Origin: an uncultured Arthrobacter sp.
GTDB lineage: Bacteria > Actinomycetota > Actinomycetes > Actinomycetales > Micrococcaceae
Assembly: GCA_937873245.1 (NCBI GenBank)
Contig: CALMVY010000285.1
Coordinates: forward strand, 1-7,393
Length of the DNA stretch: 7,393 bases
Direction: 5' to 3'
Within the stretch, counting starts at the first letter, position 1; each line of letters starts with the position of its first letter. Shown in pieces: positions 1 to 6,253 of the stretch. The notes beneath the pieces are model-generated. The model made no database searches, had not been told where the DNA came from, and saw only the letters and a program-made list of their open reading frames with translations. The translations under genes were made by a program, and so were the position numbers.

Positions 1-2
1 CC

Positions 3-1331
3 GTCATCGCTGTGGACTGGAAGAACCGCAAGGAACTCCGCGACGCACTCGTGGCTGCCTGCCACGATGAGCCCTTCTACTCGATGAGCGTCGACGCGAA
101 GAAGAAGTCCTCGGTGCTGGTGGCCGACGGGGAGCTGTCCCCCAACCGGCAGTCCCGGATCTTCCGGCTGTACCGTCCCCGGGTCGAACCGGAGGGCGGC
201 TTTGAGTTCGGCGCCTCGGCCGGCGTGCAGCTGGAACTGTGGAGTTTCGAAGGCGACCAACTGATCCTGCCGATCGAGAACTCACTGACCCGCCGGACGC
301 TCCTGGCCCAGGACGCCGTCCGGGGAACCGTGGAGCGATACGGCAGCACCTGGCCCACCATCGAGAACATGTTCGCGGACCACGCCAGTGACATCAGCTT
401 CGACGTCGATCTTGTGTTCTCCTGGGTCGACGGCAGCTCCCCGGAGTACATTGCGGCCCGGCGCGCGCGGATGGCCGGCGTCGTCGTGGGTGAAGGCGAC
501 GACCACGAAGCCCGGTTCCGCCAGATCGACGAGCTCAAGTACGCGCTGCGCTCGGTGTATATGTTCGCGCCCTGGATCCGCCGGATCTTCATCGCCACGG
601 ACTCCCCCGCCCCCAAGTGGCTGGCCGACCACCCTGGCGTCACGATTGTCCGCAGCGAGGAGTTCTTCGCGGACCCCTCCGTGCTGCCCACCCACAACTC
701 GCAGGCCGTGGAGTGCCAGCTCCACCACATCGAGGGCCTGTCCGAGCACTTCCTGTACTCGAACGACGACATGTTCTTCGGCCGCGCCGTCGGACCGGAC
801 ATGTTCTTCACACCCGGCGGCATCACTAAGTTCATCGAGGCGGAAACCCGGATCGGGCTTGGGGACAACGACGCCGAGCGCAGCGGTTTTGAGAACGCCG
901 CCCGGGTGAACCGGAAGCTTCTCTGGGACCGCTTCGGCCGGATCACCACACGGCACCTGGAACACACGGCCGCCCCGCTGCGCCGCAGCGTCGTGGCCAA
1001 AATGGAGCAGGAGTTCCCGGCGGAGTTCGCCAAGACGGCGGCCAGCACCTTCCGCGCGGCCGACAACATCTCGGTGACCAACTCGTTCTACCACTACTAC
1101 GCGCTGCTGACCGGGCGGGCCGTCACCCAGACGGCAGCTAAGGTGCGGTACGTGGACACCACCGCCAGGGCAGGCCTCAACTACCTGCCCAAGCTGCTCG
1201 CCAAGCGGAACATGGACTTCTTCTGCCTCAATGACGGCAGCTTCCCCGAGGTCGCGGCCGAGGAACGGGCCGAACTCGTGACGGACTTCCTGGAGAAGTA
1301 CTACCCGATCAAGGCTCCCTGGGAGAAGTAG
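3..1331 (+). CDS. Stealth-family sugar-phosphate transferase (5' partial)
   Basis: Stealth proteins transfer hexose-1-phosphate to build phosphodiester-linked cell-surface polysaccharides. All four Stealth regions are visible, numbering from the GTG at 12: CR1 at about 131-145 (VDLVFSWVDG), CR2 at about 168-275 (DELKYALRSVYMFAPWIRRI, then FLYSNDDMFFGR at 247-258), CR3 at about 314-362 (RHLEHTAAPLRR and the following HYY stretch), and CR4 at about 388-437 (NYLPKLL, CLNDGS). Residues 1-125 precede CR1 and resemble no domain I recognise. The reading frame stays open to the left edge, and the GTG at 12 has no ribosome site, so the true start is probably outside the window. The end is intact (TAG at 1329-1331). 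It converges with the phosphodiesterase gene. A capsule or teichoic-acid-like polymer locus may lie to the left. The family is clear; the exact sugar is unknown. Confidence 0.88.
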   Translation, partial: VIAVDWKNRKELRDALVAACHDEPFYSMSVDAKKKSSVLVADGELSPNRQSRIFRLYRPRVEPEGGFEFGASAGVQLELWSFEGDQLILPIENSLTRRTLLAQDAVRGTVERYGSTWPTIENMFADHASDISFDVDLVFSWVDGSSPEYIAARRARMAGVVVGEGDDHEARFRQIDELKYALRSVYMFAPWIRRIFIATDSPAPKWLADHPGVTIVRSEEFFADPSVLPTHNSQAVECQLHHIEGLSEHFLYSNDDMFFGRAVGPDMFFTPGGITKFIEAETRIGLGDNDAERSGFENAARVNRKLLWDRFGRITTRHLEHTAAPLRRSVVAKMEQEFPAEFAKTAASTFRAADNISVTNSFYHYYALLTGRAVTQTAAKVRYVDTTARAGLNYLPKLLAKRNMDFFCLNDGSFPEVAAEERAELVTDFLEKYYPIKAPWEK

Positions 1332-1354
1332 ACCGTTCGACCGGCGGCCGGCCG
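1332..1354. other. Convergent intergenic gap with GC palindrome
   Basis: Only 23 bases separate the stop codons of two convergent genes. They end in a perfect 10-bp palindrome, CGGCCGGCCG (1345-1354). This could contribute to a bidirectional stop, but there is no T-run on either strand, so terminator function is only a possibility. Confidence 0.25.
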
Positions 1355-2296
1355 TCAGTTGCTGGCGGTCAGCCGGCGGTGGCCGGGGGTCCTTGACGGG
1401 TCCTCGAGCTTCGCCTTGCGCGGGATCCTGATTCCTGCCGCCGAGATCCGCCGCTGGGCTTCCGCGGCCGTGACCAGCTCACCGACCGCCGGAGTGTCGC
1501 CAAGCAGAACCACGGAGTGCACAATCGTGTGTTCGTAGACGTGGACGAGGTTGAACGCCTGGCCGCCGTCGCGCCCGCGGGTTCCGCCCACCGGGACGTT
1601 GAGGTCCTGCGTGTAGCAGGTGGCTGACGCGACGGAGACCGGGATCCCGGCGAAGGTCGCCGTCGTCGAGTAGTGCAGGTGGCCGCCCAAAATGGCCCGG
1701 ACGTCGGAGTTCCGCAGGACCCCGGCCAGTGCCGCCTGGCCCCGCAACTCCACCAGCACGGCGAGGTCCAGGACCGAGGGCACCGGCGGGTGGTGCAGGG
1801 CAAGGATCGTTCCGTCCGGGGCGGGGGTGGAAAGTTCGGCCTCGAGCCACTCCAGCTGATCAGGGCTCAGCTCGCCGTGGTGGAAGCCCGGAACCGAGGT
1901 GTCGAGGGTGATGACCCGCAGCCCGTTGATGAAGTACGTGTGGTCCACGGGGGCATCGTCGGCCGGCTGGTCCAGCAGGCCGGTGCGGAAGTTTTCCCGG
2001 TTGTCGTGGTTTCCCATCGCCCAGATGACTTTCGCACCCAGCGCCTGGCAGGCGGGCTCGACGATCGCCCGCAGCTTCGCGTAGGCCTCGGGTTCGCCCC
2101 GGTCGGCGAGGTCGCCGGTGAAAATCACGGCTTCGGGGCGCGCGCCGGAGGCCCGCACTTCGTCAAAGAGTTGTTGGAGCAGGGCGTCGCTGTCGACCAC
2201 ACCATGCAACGGTGCCGTACCTCCCAGCAAGTGGGGGTCACTCAGATGGAGTAGAAAATGACGTGGCCGGGGGTGCTCGGCCTCGATGAGCTCCAT
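1355..2296 (-). CDS. cpdA: Class III cyclic-nucleotide phosphodiesterase (Rv0805/CpdA type)
   Basis: A 313-residue metallophosphoesterase, probably hydrolysing 3',5'-cAMP or related cyclic nucleotides in the cytoplasm. The full dinuclear-metal set is visible: D20-x-H22 (LSDPHL), GD at 61-62 (FTGDLADRG), GNHD at 95-98, HHPP from 168, and GHLH at 205-208. From memory, the Mycobacterium tuberculosis Rv0805 ligands (D21, H23, D63, N97, H169, H207, H209) match these with a constant offset of one, which supports both function and start choice. The chosen ATG (2294-2296) has GGAAGG five bases upstream. The frame stays open to 2440, but that extension has no ribosome site and a different base composition. 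Residues 255-313 form a C-terminal tail outside the catalytic core. Substrate range is inferred: many members also cleave other phosphodiesters. The symbol is by analogy with the CpdA/Icc family. Confidence 0.85.
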   Translation of the reverse strand: MELIEAEHPRPRHFLLHLSDPHLLGGTAPLHGVVDSDALLQQLFDEVRASGARPEAVIFTGDLADRGEPEAYAKLRAIVEPACQALGAKVIWAMGNHDNRENFRTGLLDQPADDAPVDHTYFINGLRVITLDTSVPGFHHGELSPDQLEWLEAELSTPAPDGTILALHHPPVPSVLDLAVLVELRGQAALAGVLRNSDVRAILGGHLHYSTTATFAGIPVSVASATCYTQDLNVPVGGTRGRDGGQAFNLVHVYEHTIVHSVVLLGDTPAVGELVTAAEAQRRISAAGIRIPRKAKLEDPSRTPGHRRLTASN

Positions 2297-2320
2297 TGCT
2301 ACCTTCCTGGTTGGGTGGAG

Positions 2321-2369
2321 ACTGTAGCCTCCGACTTCCCTCTCAGTAATGTCTATCCAATCAGACATT
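2321..2369 (-). promoter_or_regulatory. Putative promoter/operator of the phosphodiesterase gene
   Basis: An exact 7-bp inverted repeat lies upstream of the phosphodiesterase start: AATGTCT (2348-2354) and AGACATT (2363-2369), separated by 8 bases. On the minus strand a TACAGT sequence (2321-2326) fits a -10 element (4 of 6) and would place transcription start about 18 bases before the ATG, leaving room for the GGAAGG site. The repeat then falls at about the -35 region, where a repressor would sit. No good -35 hexamer is visible. This is a pattern-based suggestion. Confidence 0.35.
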
Positions 2370-2427
2370 CGGCCAACAATGTGCAAACGCCAGTAGGCAT
2401 GTTTGAAAATACCGCAACAACGAGTAA

Positions 2428-2465
2428 CCGGCGGACACATACCTGCCGCGGCATGTGCCCGCCGG
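2428..2465 (-). terminator. Hairpin terminator downstream of fdhA
   Basis: A 13-bp stem (arms 2428-2440 and 2453-2465) closes a 12-base loop that itself contains GCCGCGGC. In RNA from the minus strand all 13 positions pair, one as a G-U wobble. In RNA from the plus strand that position would be an A-C mismatch. This asymmetry points to the fdhA transcript. The stem begins 26 bases after the fdhA stop. The following sequence (TTACTCGTTGTTG) is only moderately T-rich, as is common for high-GC actinobacterial terminators. Confidence 0.6.
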
Positions 2466-2491
2466 ATCGTGCTTACTCAGGTACCTGGCGG

Positions 2492-3703
2492 CTAGCTCAG
2501 GTAGCCGTTCGGGTTCAACACGTACTTCGTGGCCGCACCGGCGTCGAATTCCGCGTAACCCTTGGGCGCATCCTCCAGCGTGATCGCCTTCGCGTTGACG
2601 TTCTTGGCGATGTGGACCTTGTCATGCAGGATCGCCATCATGAGCCCGCGGTTGTACTTCATCACCGGACACTGCCCGGTGGTGAAGCTCAGCGACTTCG
2701 CCCAGCCGGTGCCCAGGCTGAGGGAGAGGGCACCCTTCTTGGCCGCCTCGTCGATGCCGCCCGGATCGCCGGTGACGTAGAGCCCGGGGATGCCGAGCGC
2801 CCCGCCGGCGGCCGTGATCTCCATCAGCGAGTTGAGCACCGTTGCCGGAGCCTCCTTGGCGTCGTGGCCATGCCCCCTGGCTTCGAAACCGACGGCGTCC
2901 ACACCGCAGTCGACTTCCGGAACGCCCAGAATCTGCTCGATCTGATCGGCAGGCCCGCCCTGGGACAGGTCGATGGTCTCGCAGCCGAAGCTGCGCGCCT
3001 GCTTCAGCCGGTCCGCGTTCAGGTCACCGACAATCACGACGGCGGCGCCAAGCAGCTGCGCGCTGGTCGCCGCGGCCAGCCCGACCGGGCCTGCTCCCGC
3101 GATGTAAACCGTGGATCCGACGCCGACGCCGGCGCTGACGGCGCCATGGAAGCCGGTCGGGAAGATATCCGACAGCATCGTCAGGTCCATCATCTTCTCG
3201 AGGGCCTGGTCCTTGTCCGGGAACTTCAGCAGGTTCCAGTCCGCGTACGGCACCAGGACGTAGTTGGCCTGGCCGCCGACCCAGCCACCCATGTCCACAT
3301 AGCCGTAGGCCGCCCCGGGGCGCGCCGGGTTGACGTTCAGGCAAATGCCGGTCTTGCGCTCCTTGCAGTTCCGGCAGCGTCCGCAGGCGATATTGAAGGG
3401 GACGGAACAGATGTCCCCTACCTTGATGAACTCGACGTCCGGCCCGACCTCCACTACTTCGCCGGTGATTTCGTGGCCGAGTACCAAGTCGGAGGGCGCG
3501 GTGGTGCGGCCACGGACCATGTGCTGGTCCGAACCGCAGATGTTTGTGGCGACGGTCTTGAGGATCACTCCATGGCGCACCGGGCGCCCTACGTTCGCGG
3601 GGTTGACCCCCGGGCCGTCTTTAAGTTCGAAGGTGGGGTAGTCAATGTCGATCAGTTCGACCTTGCCCGGCCCCTTGTAGGCAACGGCTTTGTTCCCTGT
3701 CAT
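2492..3703 (-). CDS. fdhA: Glutathione-independent formaldehyde dehydrogenase
   Basis: A 403-residue zinc-dependent medium-chain dehydrogenase oxidising formaldehyde to formate with NAD, without a thiol cofactor. It resembles the 399-residue Pseudomonas putida enzyme along its whole length, for example ICGSDQHMVRGRTTA, LGHEITGEV, NPARPGAAYGYVDMG and PATVLNSLM. The catalytic-zinc ligands are C56, H77 and D179. The structural-zinc cysteines are C107, C110, C113 and C121, all shifted +10 from the Pseudomonas numbering because of a short insert at residues 30-44. The NAD-binding loop GAGPVG is at 203-208. The start is fixed by AGGAGG (3710-3715) six bases before the ATG. An open frame continues to 3811 but has no ribosome site. 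A terminator follows, and the 224-bp leader suggests its own promoter. Some relatives also dismutate aldehydes. This is not the shorter mycothiol-dependent enzyme. Confidence 0.93.
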   Translation of the reverse strand: MTGNKAVAYKGPGKVELIDIDYPTFELKDGPGVNPANVGRPVRHGVILKTVATNICGSDQHMVRGRTTAPSDLVLGHEITGEVVEVGPDVEFIKVGDICSVPFNIACGRCRNCKERKTGICLNVNPARPGAAYGYVDMGGWVGGQANYVLVPYADWNLLKFPDKDQALEKMMDLTMLSDIFPTGFHGAVSAGVGVGSTVYIAGAGPVGLAAATSAQLLGAAVVIVGDLNADRLKQARSFGCETIDLSQGGPADQIEQILGVPEVDCGVDAVGFEARGHGHDAKEAPATVLNSLMEITAAGGALGIPGLYVTGDPGGIDEAAKKGALSLSLGTGWAKSLSFTTGQCPVMKYNRGLMMAILHDKVHIAKNVNAKAITLEDAPKGYAEFDAGAATKYVLNPNGYLS

Positions 3704-3865
3704 CACTTTCCTCCTGGTTACACGGACCCCCAATAGGAGTGTCCAGTTGTGATTTCCGAAGCGTGCTGATGCACCTTCCCCGGGCTTTCGACGGCAGTCC
3801 GGCCGGCGCACAGACGCGCGTCGGCGGCATGGGCGCGCCCGGCTTTCTTGGAAGGTCCGGCCAGT

Positions 3866-3886
3866 CTAAGCGGTAAGCATGCTTAG
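3866..3886. promoter_or_regulatory. Putative operator: TAAGC repeat cluster upstream of fdhA
   Basis: Between the peroxidase stop and fdhA lies a compact set of half-sites: TAAGC (3867-3871), TAAGC (3874-3878) and inverted GCTTA (3881-3885). They form a perfect 12-bp palindrome (3874-3885) and an overlapping 6-bp inverted repeat, CTAAGC/GCTTAG (3866-3871 and 3881-3886). It is 163 bases upstream of the fdhA start and 36 bases after the peroxidase stop. It could be a regulator site for fdhA. There is no stem plus T-run as expected of a terminator. The rest of the gap (3704-3927) holds GC palindromes such as GACGCGCGTC (3813-3822) and GGGCGCGCCC (3831-3840), but no gene. Confidence 0.35.
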
Positions 3887-3927
3887 GGATAGGGGCCGTT
3901 GTGCCCTTGCGGTCTGGGAGCCGTCTC

Positions 3928-4413
3928 TCAACTGAGGGCAGATTGGACAGCCTCGACAACCTCGGGCGAGTCCGGCTCCACGGTGGGGGCGAATCGGGCC
4001 ACCACGTCGCCGTCGCGGTTCACCAGGAACTTCTCGAAGTTCCACTTCACCAGTCCCGGCAGGAGTCCGCTCCTGAATTTGGTGAGCTCGGTATAGAGCG
4101 GGTGCTGCTTCTTGCCGCGGACGTTGGCCTTGGTGGTCAGCGGGAAGGTGACACCGAAGTTCCGTTCGCAGAATTCGGCGATCTCGGAGTCTGCGGCGGG
4201 CTCCTGGCCCGCGAACTGGTTGCAGGGCACGCCGAGTACCTGGAAGCCCTGGTCGCGGAACTTGTTGTGGAGTGCCTCGAGCCCTGCGTACTGCGAAGTG
4301 AACCCACACTGGGATGCCACGTTCACCACGAGCACCACCTCGCCTTTGAAGCGGCCAAAGTCGGTGTGCGTTCCGTCGATCAGGGTGAGCGGAATGCTGT
4401 GGAGAGAGGTCAT
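3928..4413 (-). CDS. Glutathione peroxidase family protein (thioredoxin-type, Cys)
   Basis: A 161-residue cytoplasmic peroxidase reducing hydrogen peroxide or organic hydroperoxides. The active-site tetrad is present: C36 (NVASQCGFT), Q70 (CNQFAGQEP), W124 and N125 (KWNFEKF). C64 and C82 sit where yeast-type, thioredoxin-dependent members have them, with C82 as the likely resolving cysteine. Actinobacteria lack glutathione, so thioredoxin is the probable reductant despite the family name. The active-site codon is TGT, so this is not a selenoprotein. The ATG at 4411-4413 has GAGGA eight bases upstream. The open frame continues to 4494 but that part lacks a ribosome site and contains repeats typical of a leader. 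It lies upstream of fdhA in the same direction, 224 bases apart, so co-transcription is possible but unproven. Confidence 0.9.
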   Translation of the reverse strand: MTSLHSIPLTLIDGTHTDFGRFKGEVVLVVNVASQCGFTSQYAGLEALHNKFRDQGFQVLGVPCNQFAGQEPAADSEIAEFCERNFGVTFPLTTKANVRGKKQHPLYTELTKFRSGLLPGLVKWNFEKFLVNRDGDVVARFAPTVEPDSPEVVEAVQSALS

Positions 4414-4443
4414 GGGCGGGTTCCTCGCGAGGTCGGAGTGAAA

Positions 4444-4478
4444 ATCGTGTCCGGAGCGGTGTCCGGACTGGTCACGAT
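4444..4478 (-). promoter_or_regulatory. Repeat-containing leader of the peroxidase gene
   Basis: Upstream of the peroxidase start are two direct copies of GTGTCCGGA (4447-4455 and 4459-4467), 12 bases apart, each containing the self-complementary TCCGGA. They are enclosed by an inverted pair, ATCGTG (4444-4449) and CACGAT (4473-4478). The arrangement, 30-65 bases before the ATG, fits a regulator-binding site. No clear -35/-10 pair was found and the regulator is unknown. The gap to the next gene (4414-4520) holds nothing else; no terminator is visible for the peptidase gene. Confidence 0.35.
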
Positions 4479-4520
4479 AGTCATTCGATACCAACGCGCG
4501 CGGGTATGGGTTTATGCCTG

Positions 4521-6074
4521 CTACGGTCCGGGCGTCAACGACGGGTCCGTGGTCGCCGACGGTTCAGTGGTCGCCGACGGTTCAGTGGACTGTGTGGGCG
4601 CGGGTGGCGCAGGTGCCGACGTGGGTGCCGGCGCCGGCGAAGGTTCCACGACAGGCGGCGGCGGGGGCGGCGGCGCAGGTTCCACGACAGGTGGCGGCGG
4701 TGGCGGCGGTGGCGGCGGTGGCGGCGGTGGCGGCGGTGGCGGCGGTGGCGGCGGCGCAGGTTCCACGACAGGTGGCGGCGGTGGCGGCGGCGGGGCAGGT
4801 TCCACGACGACTGGCGGCAGAGCAGGTTCCACGACCGGCGGGGGCGGCGGCACCGGTGTCGGCGTGGTGGGCGTCGGCGTCGGCGTCGGCGTCGGCGATT
4901 CTGGAGGTGGCGGCGTTGTGGTGCCGGGCCCCCAGGGCGGCGGGTCGTCCGGGGTCGGAGTATCACTCGGCGGCTGGGAGCCGCCCGGTGCCGTGGTTCC
5001 GCCAGGTGCCGTGGTTCCGCCCGGTGGCTGGCTCGGTTCAGGCGTTGGTGTGTCCCACCGTGTCGGCGTGGGTGACAGGGCGTCCCCGGCCGGCGGAGTG
5101 GGCGTGGCCGAGGCGGAGTCCGGCGTGCTGGGCCACGCCGAGGCGGGCGATTCCTGGGCTCCGCCGGCGACTACGTGCGTCCCGTCCTCGGACACCGGGA
5201 TGGCCCAACCGAGGGACCTGTTGGACGGCTTGTCGGCGTCGGGTGCGTAGCTGGTCATGTCGATGGTGCCCAGCTGGTCCGTCTGCGTGGTCGGCAGAAG
5301 CGTCCAGTCCTGCGGGTTCTTGTGGGAGCCGTTCAGGATGGTTTCAAAATGCAGGTGGCAGCCGGTGGACGATCCGGTGGTTCCCACCCGGGCAATGACC
5401 TCGCCCACCCGCACCGACTCACCCTTCTTGACGGCGATCGCTTCCAGGTGGTTGTAAGTGGTGATGAGCCCGTTGCCGTGGTCGATTTCCACGCGGTTCC
5501 CGCCGCCCCACGGGTGCCAGCCGACGGCCCGAACAACACCGGAATCGGCCGAATAGACACGGGTGCCGCAGGCCGCAGCGAAGTCCTGCCCCCAGTGGAA
5601 TTCACCCGAGGACCCTGTGATGGGGCTGGTCCGCAGCCCGAACGGCGACGACTCGGAAAGCGATTCGAGGGGCGCCATGAGGAAGCCCTCCGCCGGCCGC
5701 TGCAGCCCGGCAGACGCCACGTTGAGTTCGCCTGGAACGCCGTCCTTCGACGTCGTCTCGACCGTTGACCGGGTGTACGCGATGAGCGCCAAGGCGTCCG
5801 CGGTGAAAGCTGACGGGGCCAGGGCCTCTGCGACCGAGCCGGTGGGAGTGCCGGCGGGAGGGTCGGCGGTTCCCGGGTCCAGGACGCCGGGTCCCACAAC
5901 ACCGGAGGCAAGGGAAGGGGAAGGCGTAACAGCGGGTCCGGTGCCGGACAAGCCCTGAACCCCGAAGGTCAGCACCGCCAAGGAAAAGCAGAAGCCCCAG
6001 GATAAACAGCGCATGGCAATGATGCGCACTCTGACTGCATGCTCACTCGATGAGTTTCCATAGTGTTTTCCCAC
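4521..6074 (-). CDS. Secreted M23 (LytM-type) peptidase with polyproline tail
   Basis: A 517-residue exported zinc endopeptidase expected to cut peptidoglycan peptide cross-links. An N-terminal signal sequence is visible: basic region (K3, R15, R17, R22), hydrophobic stretch about 23-38, possible cleavage near 44-48 (SGTGPA). The M23 domain spans about 140-258: FGLR at 145-148, zinc motif H160-x-x-x-D164 (HWGQD), YNHL at 207-210, and HLHFE from 240. All expected catalytic residues are present. From about 302 to the end the protein is low-complexity Pro/Thr/Ser/Ala, with PTPT runs, VVEPAP units and 22 consecutive prolines. No domain follows, so the tail may span or bind the cell wall. The GTG start (6072-6074) has AGGAG seven bases upstream; the ATG at 6012-6014 lacks one and would shorten the basic region. 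A longer TTG-started frame to 6110 is less likely. Confidence 0.87.
   Translation of the reverse strand: MGKHYGNSSSEHAVRVRIIAMRCLSWGFCFSLAVLTFGVQGLSGTGPAVTPSPSLASGVVGPGVLDPGTADPPAGTPTGSVAEALAPSAFTADALALIAYTRSTVETTSKDGVPGELNVASAGLQRPAEGFLMAPLESLSESSPFGLRTSPITGSSGEFHWGQDFAAACGTRVYSADSGVVRAVGWHPWGGGNRVEIDHGNGLITTYNHLEAIAVKKGESVRVGEVIARVGTTGSSTGCHLHFETILNGSHKNPQDWTLLPTTQTDQLGTIDMTSYAPDADKPSNRSLGWAIPVSEDGTHVVAGGAQESPASAWPSTPDSASATPTPPAGDALSPTPTRWDTPTPEPSQPPGGTTAPGGTTAPGGSQPPSDTPTPDDPPPWGPGTTTPPPPESPTPTPTPTPTTPTPVPPPPPVVEPALPPVVVEPAPPPPPPPPVVEPAPPPPPPPPPPPPPPPPPPPPPPVVEPAPPPPPPPVVEPSPAPAPTSAPAPPAPTQSTEPSATTEPSATTDPSLTPGP
4641..4835 (-). repeat. VVEPA-polyproline repeat region
   Basis: Five identical 12-base blocks, AGGTTCCACGAC on the plus strand, begin at 4641, 4677, 4758, 4797 and 4824. 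Each encodes the core of V-V-E-P on the minus strand. Proline runs of 7, 22 and 8 residues lie between the first four. Perfect identity of the blocks while the spacers vary indicates recent expansion or exchange within the gene. Confidence 0.8.
4692..4754 (-). repeat. 9-bp tandem repeat, 7 copies, encoding polyproline
   Basis: Seven perfect head-to-tail copies of TGGCGGCGG (plus strand) encode 21 of the 22 consecutive prolines of the peptidase tail, as CCG-CCG-CCA triplets. Because the unit is three codons, slippage changes tail length without breaking the frame. Confidence 0.9.
4871..4894 (-). repeat. 6-bp tandem repeat, 4 copies (Thr-Pro run)
   Basis: Four perfect copies of GCGTCG (plus strand) encode part of the alternating Thr-Pro stretch of the peptidase linker. 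Nearby, 18-base near-duplications encode the doubled GGTTAP unit (around 4988-5025) and the doubled EPSATT unit (around 4550-4585), so the whole tail is repeat-built. Confidence 0.75.
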
Positions 6075-6160
6075 GATGTGACTCCTGCATTTCCGTCCGC
6101 CAGTCCCCAATTCGCGGACTCACGTTCTTATGGGACCACAATCAGGTGGCGCTGGGAACC

Positions 6161-6217
6161 GTAAAAGGTACCCCTTTCACACTCAAGTGGTGGCCCCGTA
6201 GTACTGGGAAACGGGGC
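6161..6217 (+). promoter_or_regulatory. Putative promoter with overlapping inverted repeats
   Basis: TTCACA (6176-6181; 5 of 6 to the -35 consensus) and TAGTAC (6199-6204; weak -10, 3 of 6) are spaced by the ideal 17 bases, about 50 bases before the ATG at 6254. An inverted repeat GTAAAAGG/CCTTTCAC (6161-6168 and 6173-6180, one mismatch) overlaps the -35. A second, GCCCCGT/ACGGGGC (6193-6199 and 6211-6217), touches the -10. This suggests regulated expression of the DUF2236 gene. The region is shared with the divergent peptidase gene, for which I could not assign a promoter. Confidence 0.4.
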
Positions 6218-6253
6218 AAGTACCGGACACGCAGGGGTGGGCGAGAATGGAGT

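Noticed and set aside
77..1081. Minus-strand open frames opposite the Stealth gene
   Set aside because: Their translations are Arg/Ser/Pro-rich with no recognisable motif, while the plus frame carries all four Stealth regions.
2258..3736. 492-codon plus-strand open frame
   Set aside because: It lies almost wholly antisense to fdhA, which has full-length family similarity and all zinc ligands. The frame is open only because of high GC.
3704..3811. 36-residue N-terminal extension of formaldehyde dehydrogenase
   Set aside because: The ATG at 3703 has a perfect AGGAGG site and aligns with the known family start; the extension does not.
4302..4310. Selenocysteine in the peroxidase active site
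   Set aside because: The active-site codon reads TGT (Cys), not TGA.
4641..4835. CRISPR-like array
   Set aside because: The repeats are 12 bases, in frame, and spacers are low-complexity proline codons of differing length, so this is a coding repeat.
3901..5250. 449-codon plus-strand open frame with long polyglycine stretch
   Set aside because: It is the antisense of the peroxidase and of the peptidase tail. The glycines are the complement of the proline repeat, and no domain or ribosome site supports it.
6050..6253. 68-residue N-terminal extension of the DUF2236 ORF
   Set aside because: It covers the promoter and inverted repeats, has no family-like sequence and overlaps the divergent peptidase start.
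6075..6253. c-di-AMP (ydaO-type) riboswitch before the wall hydrolase
   Set aside because: Such riboswitches often precede actinobacterial wall hydrolases, but I could not find the conserved core segments in the minus-strand leader. A covariance-model search would settle it.
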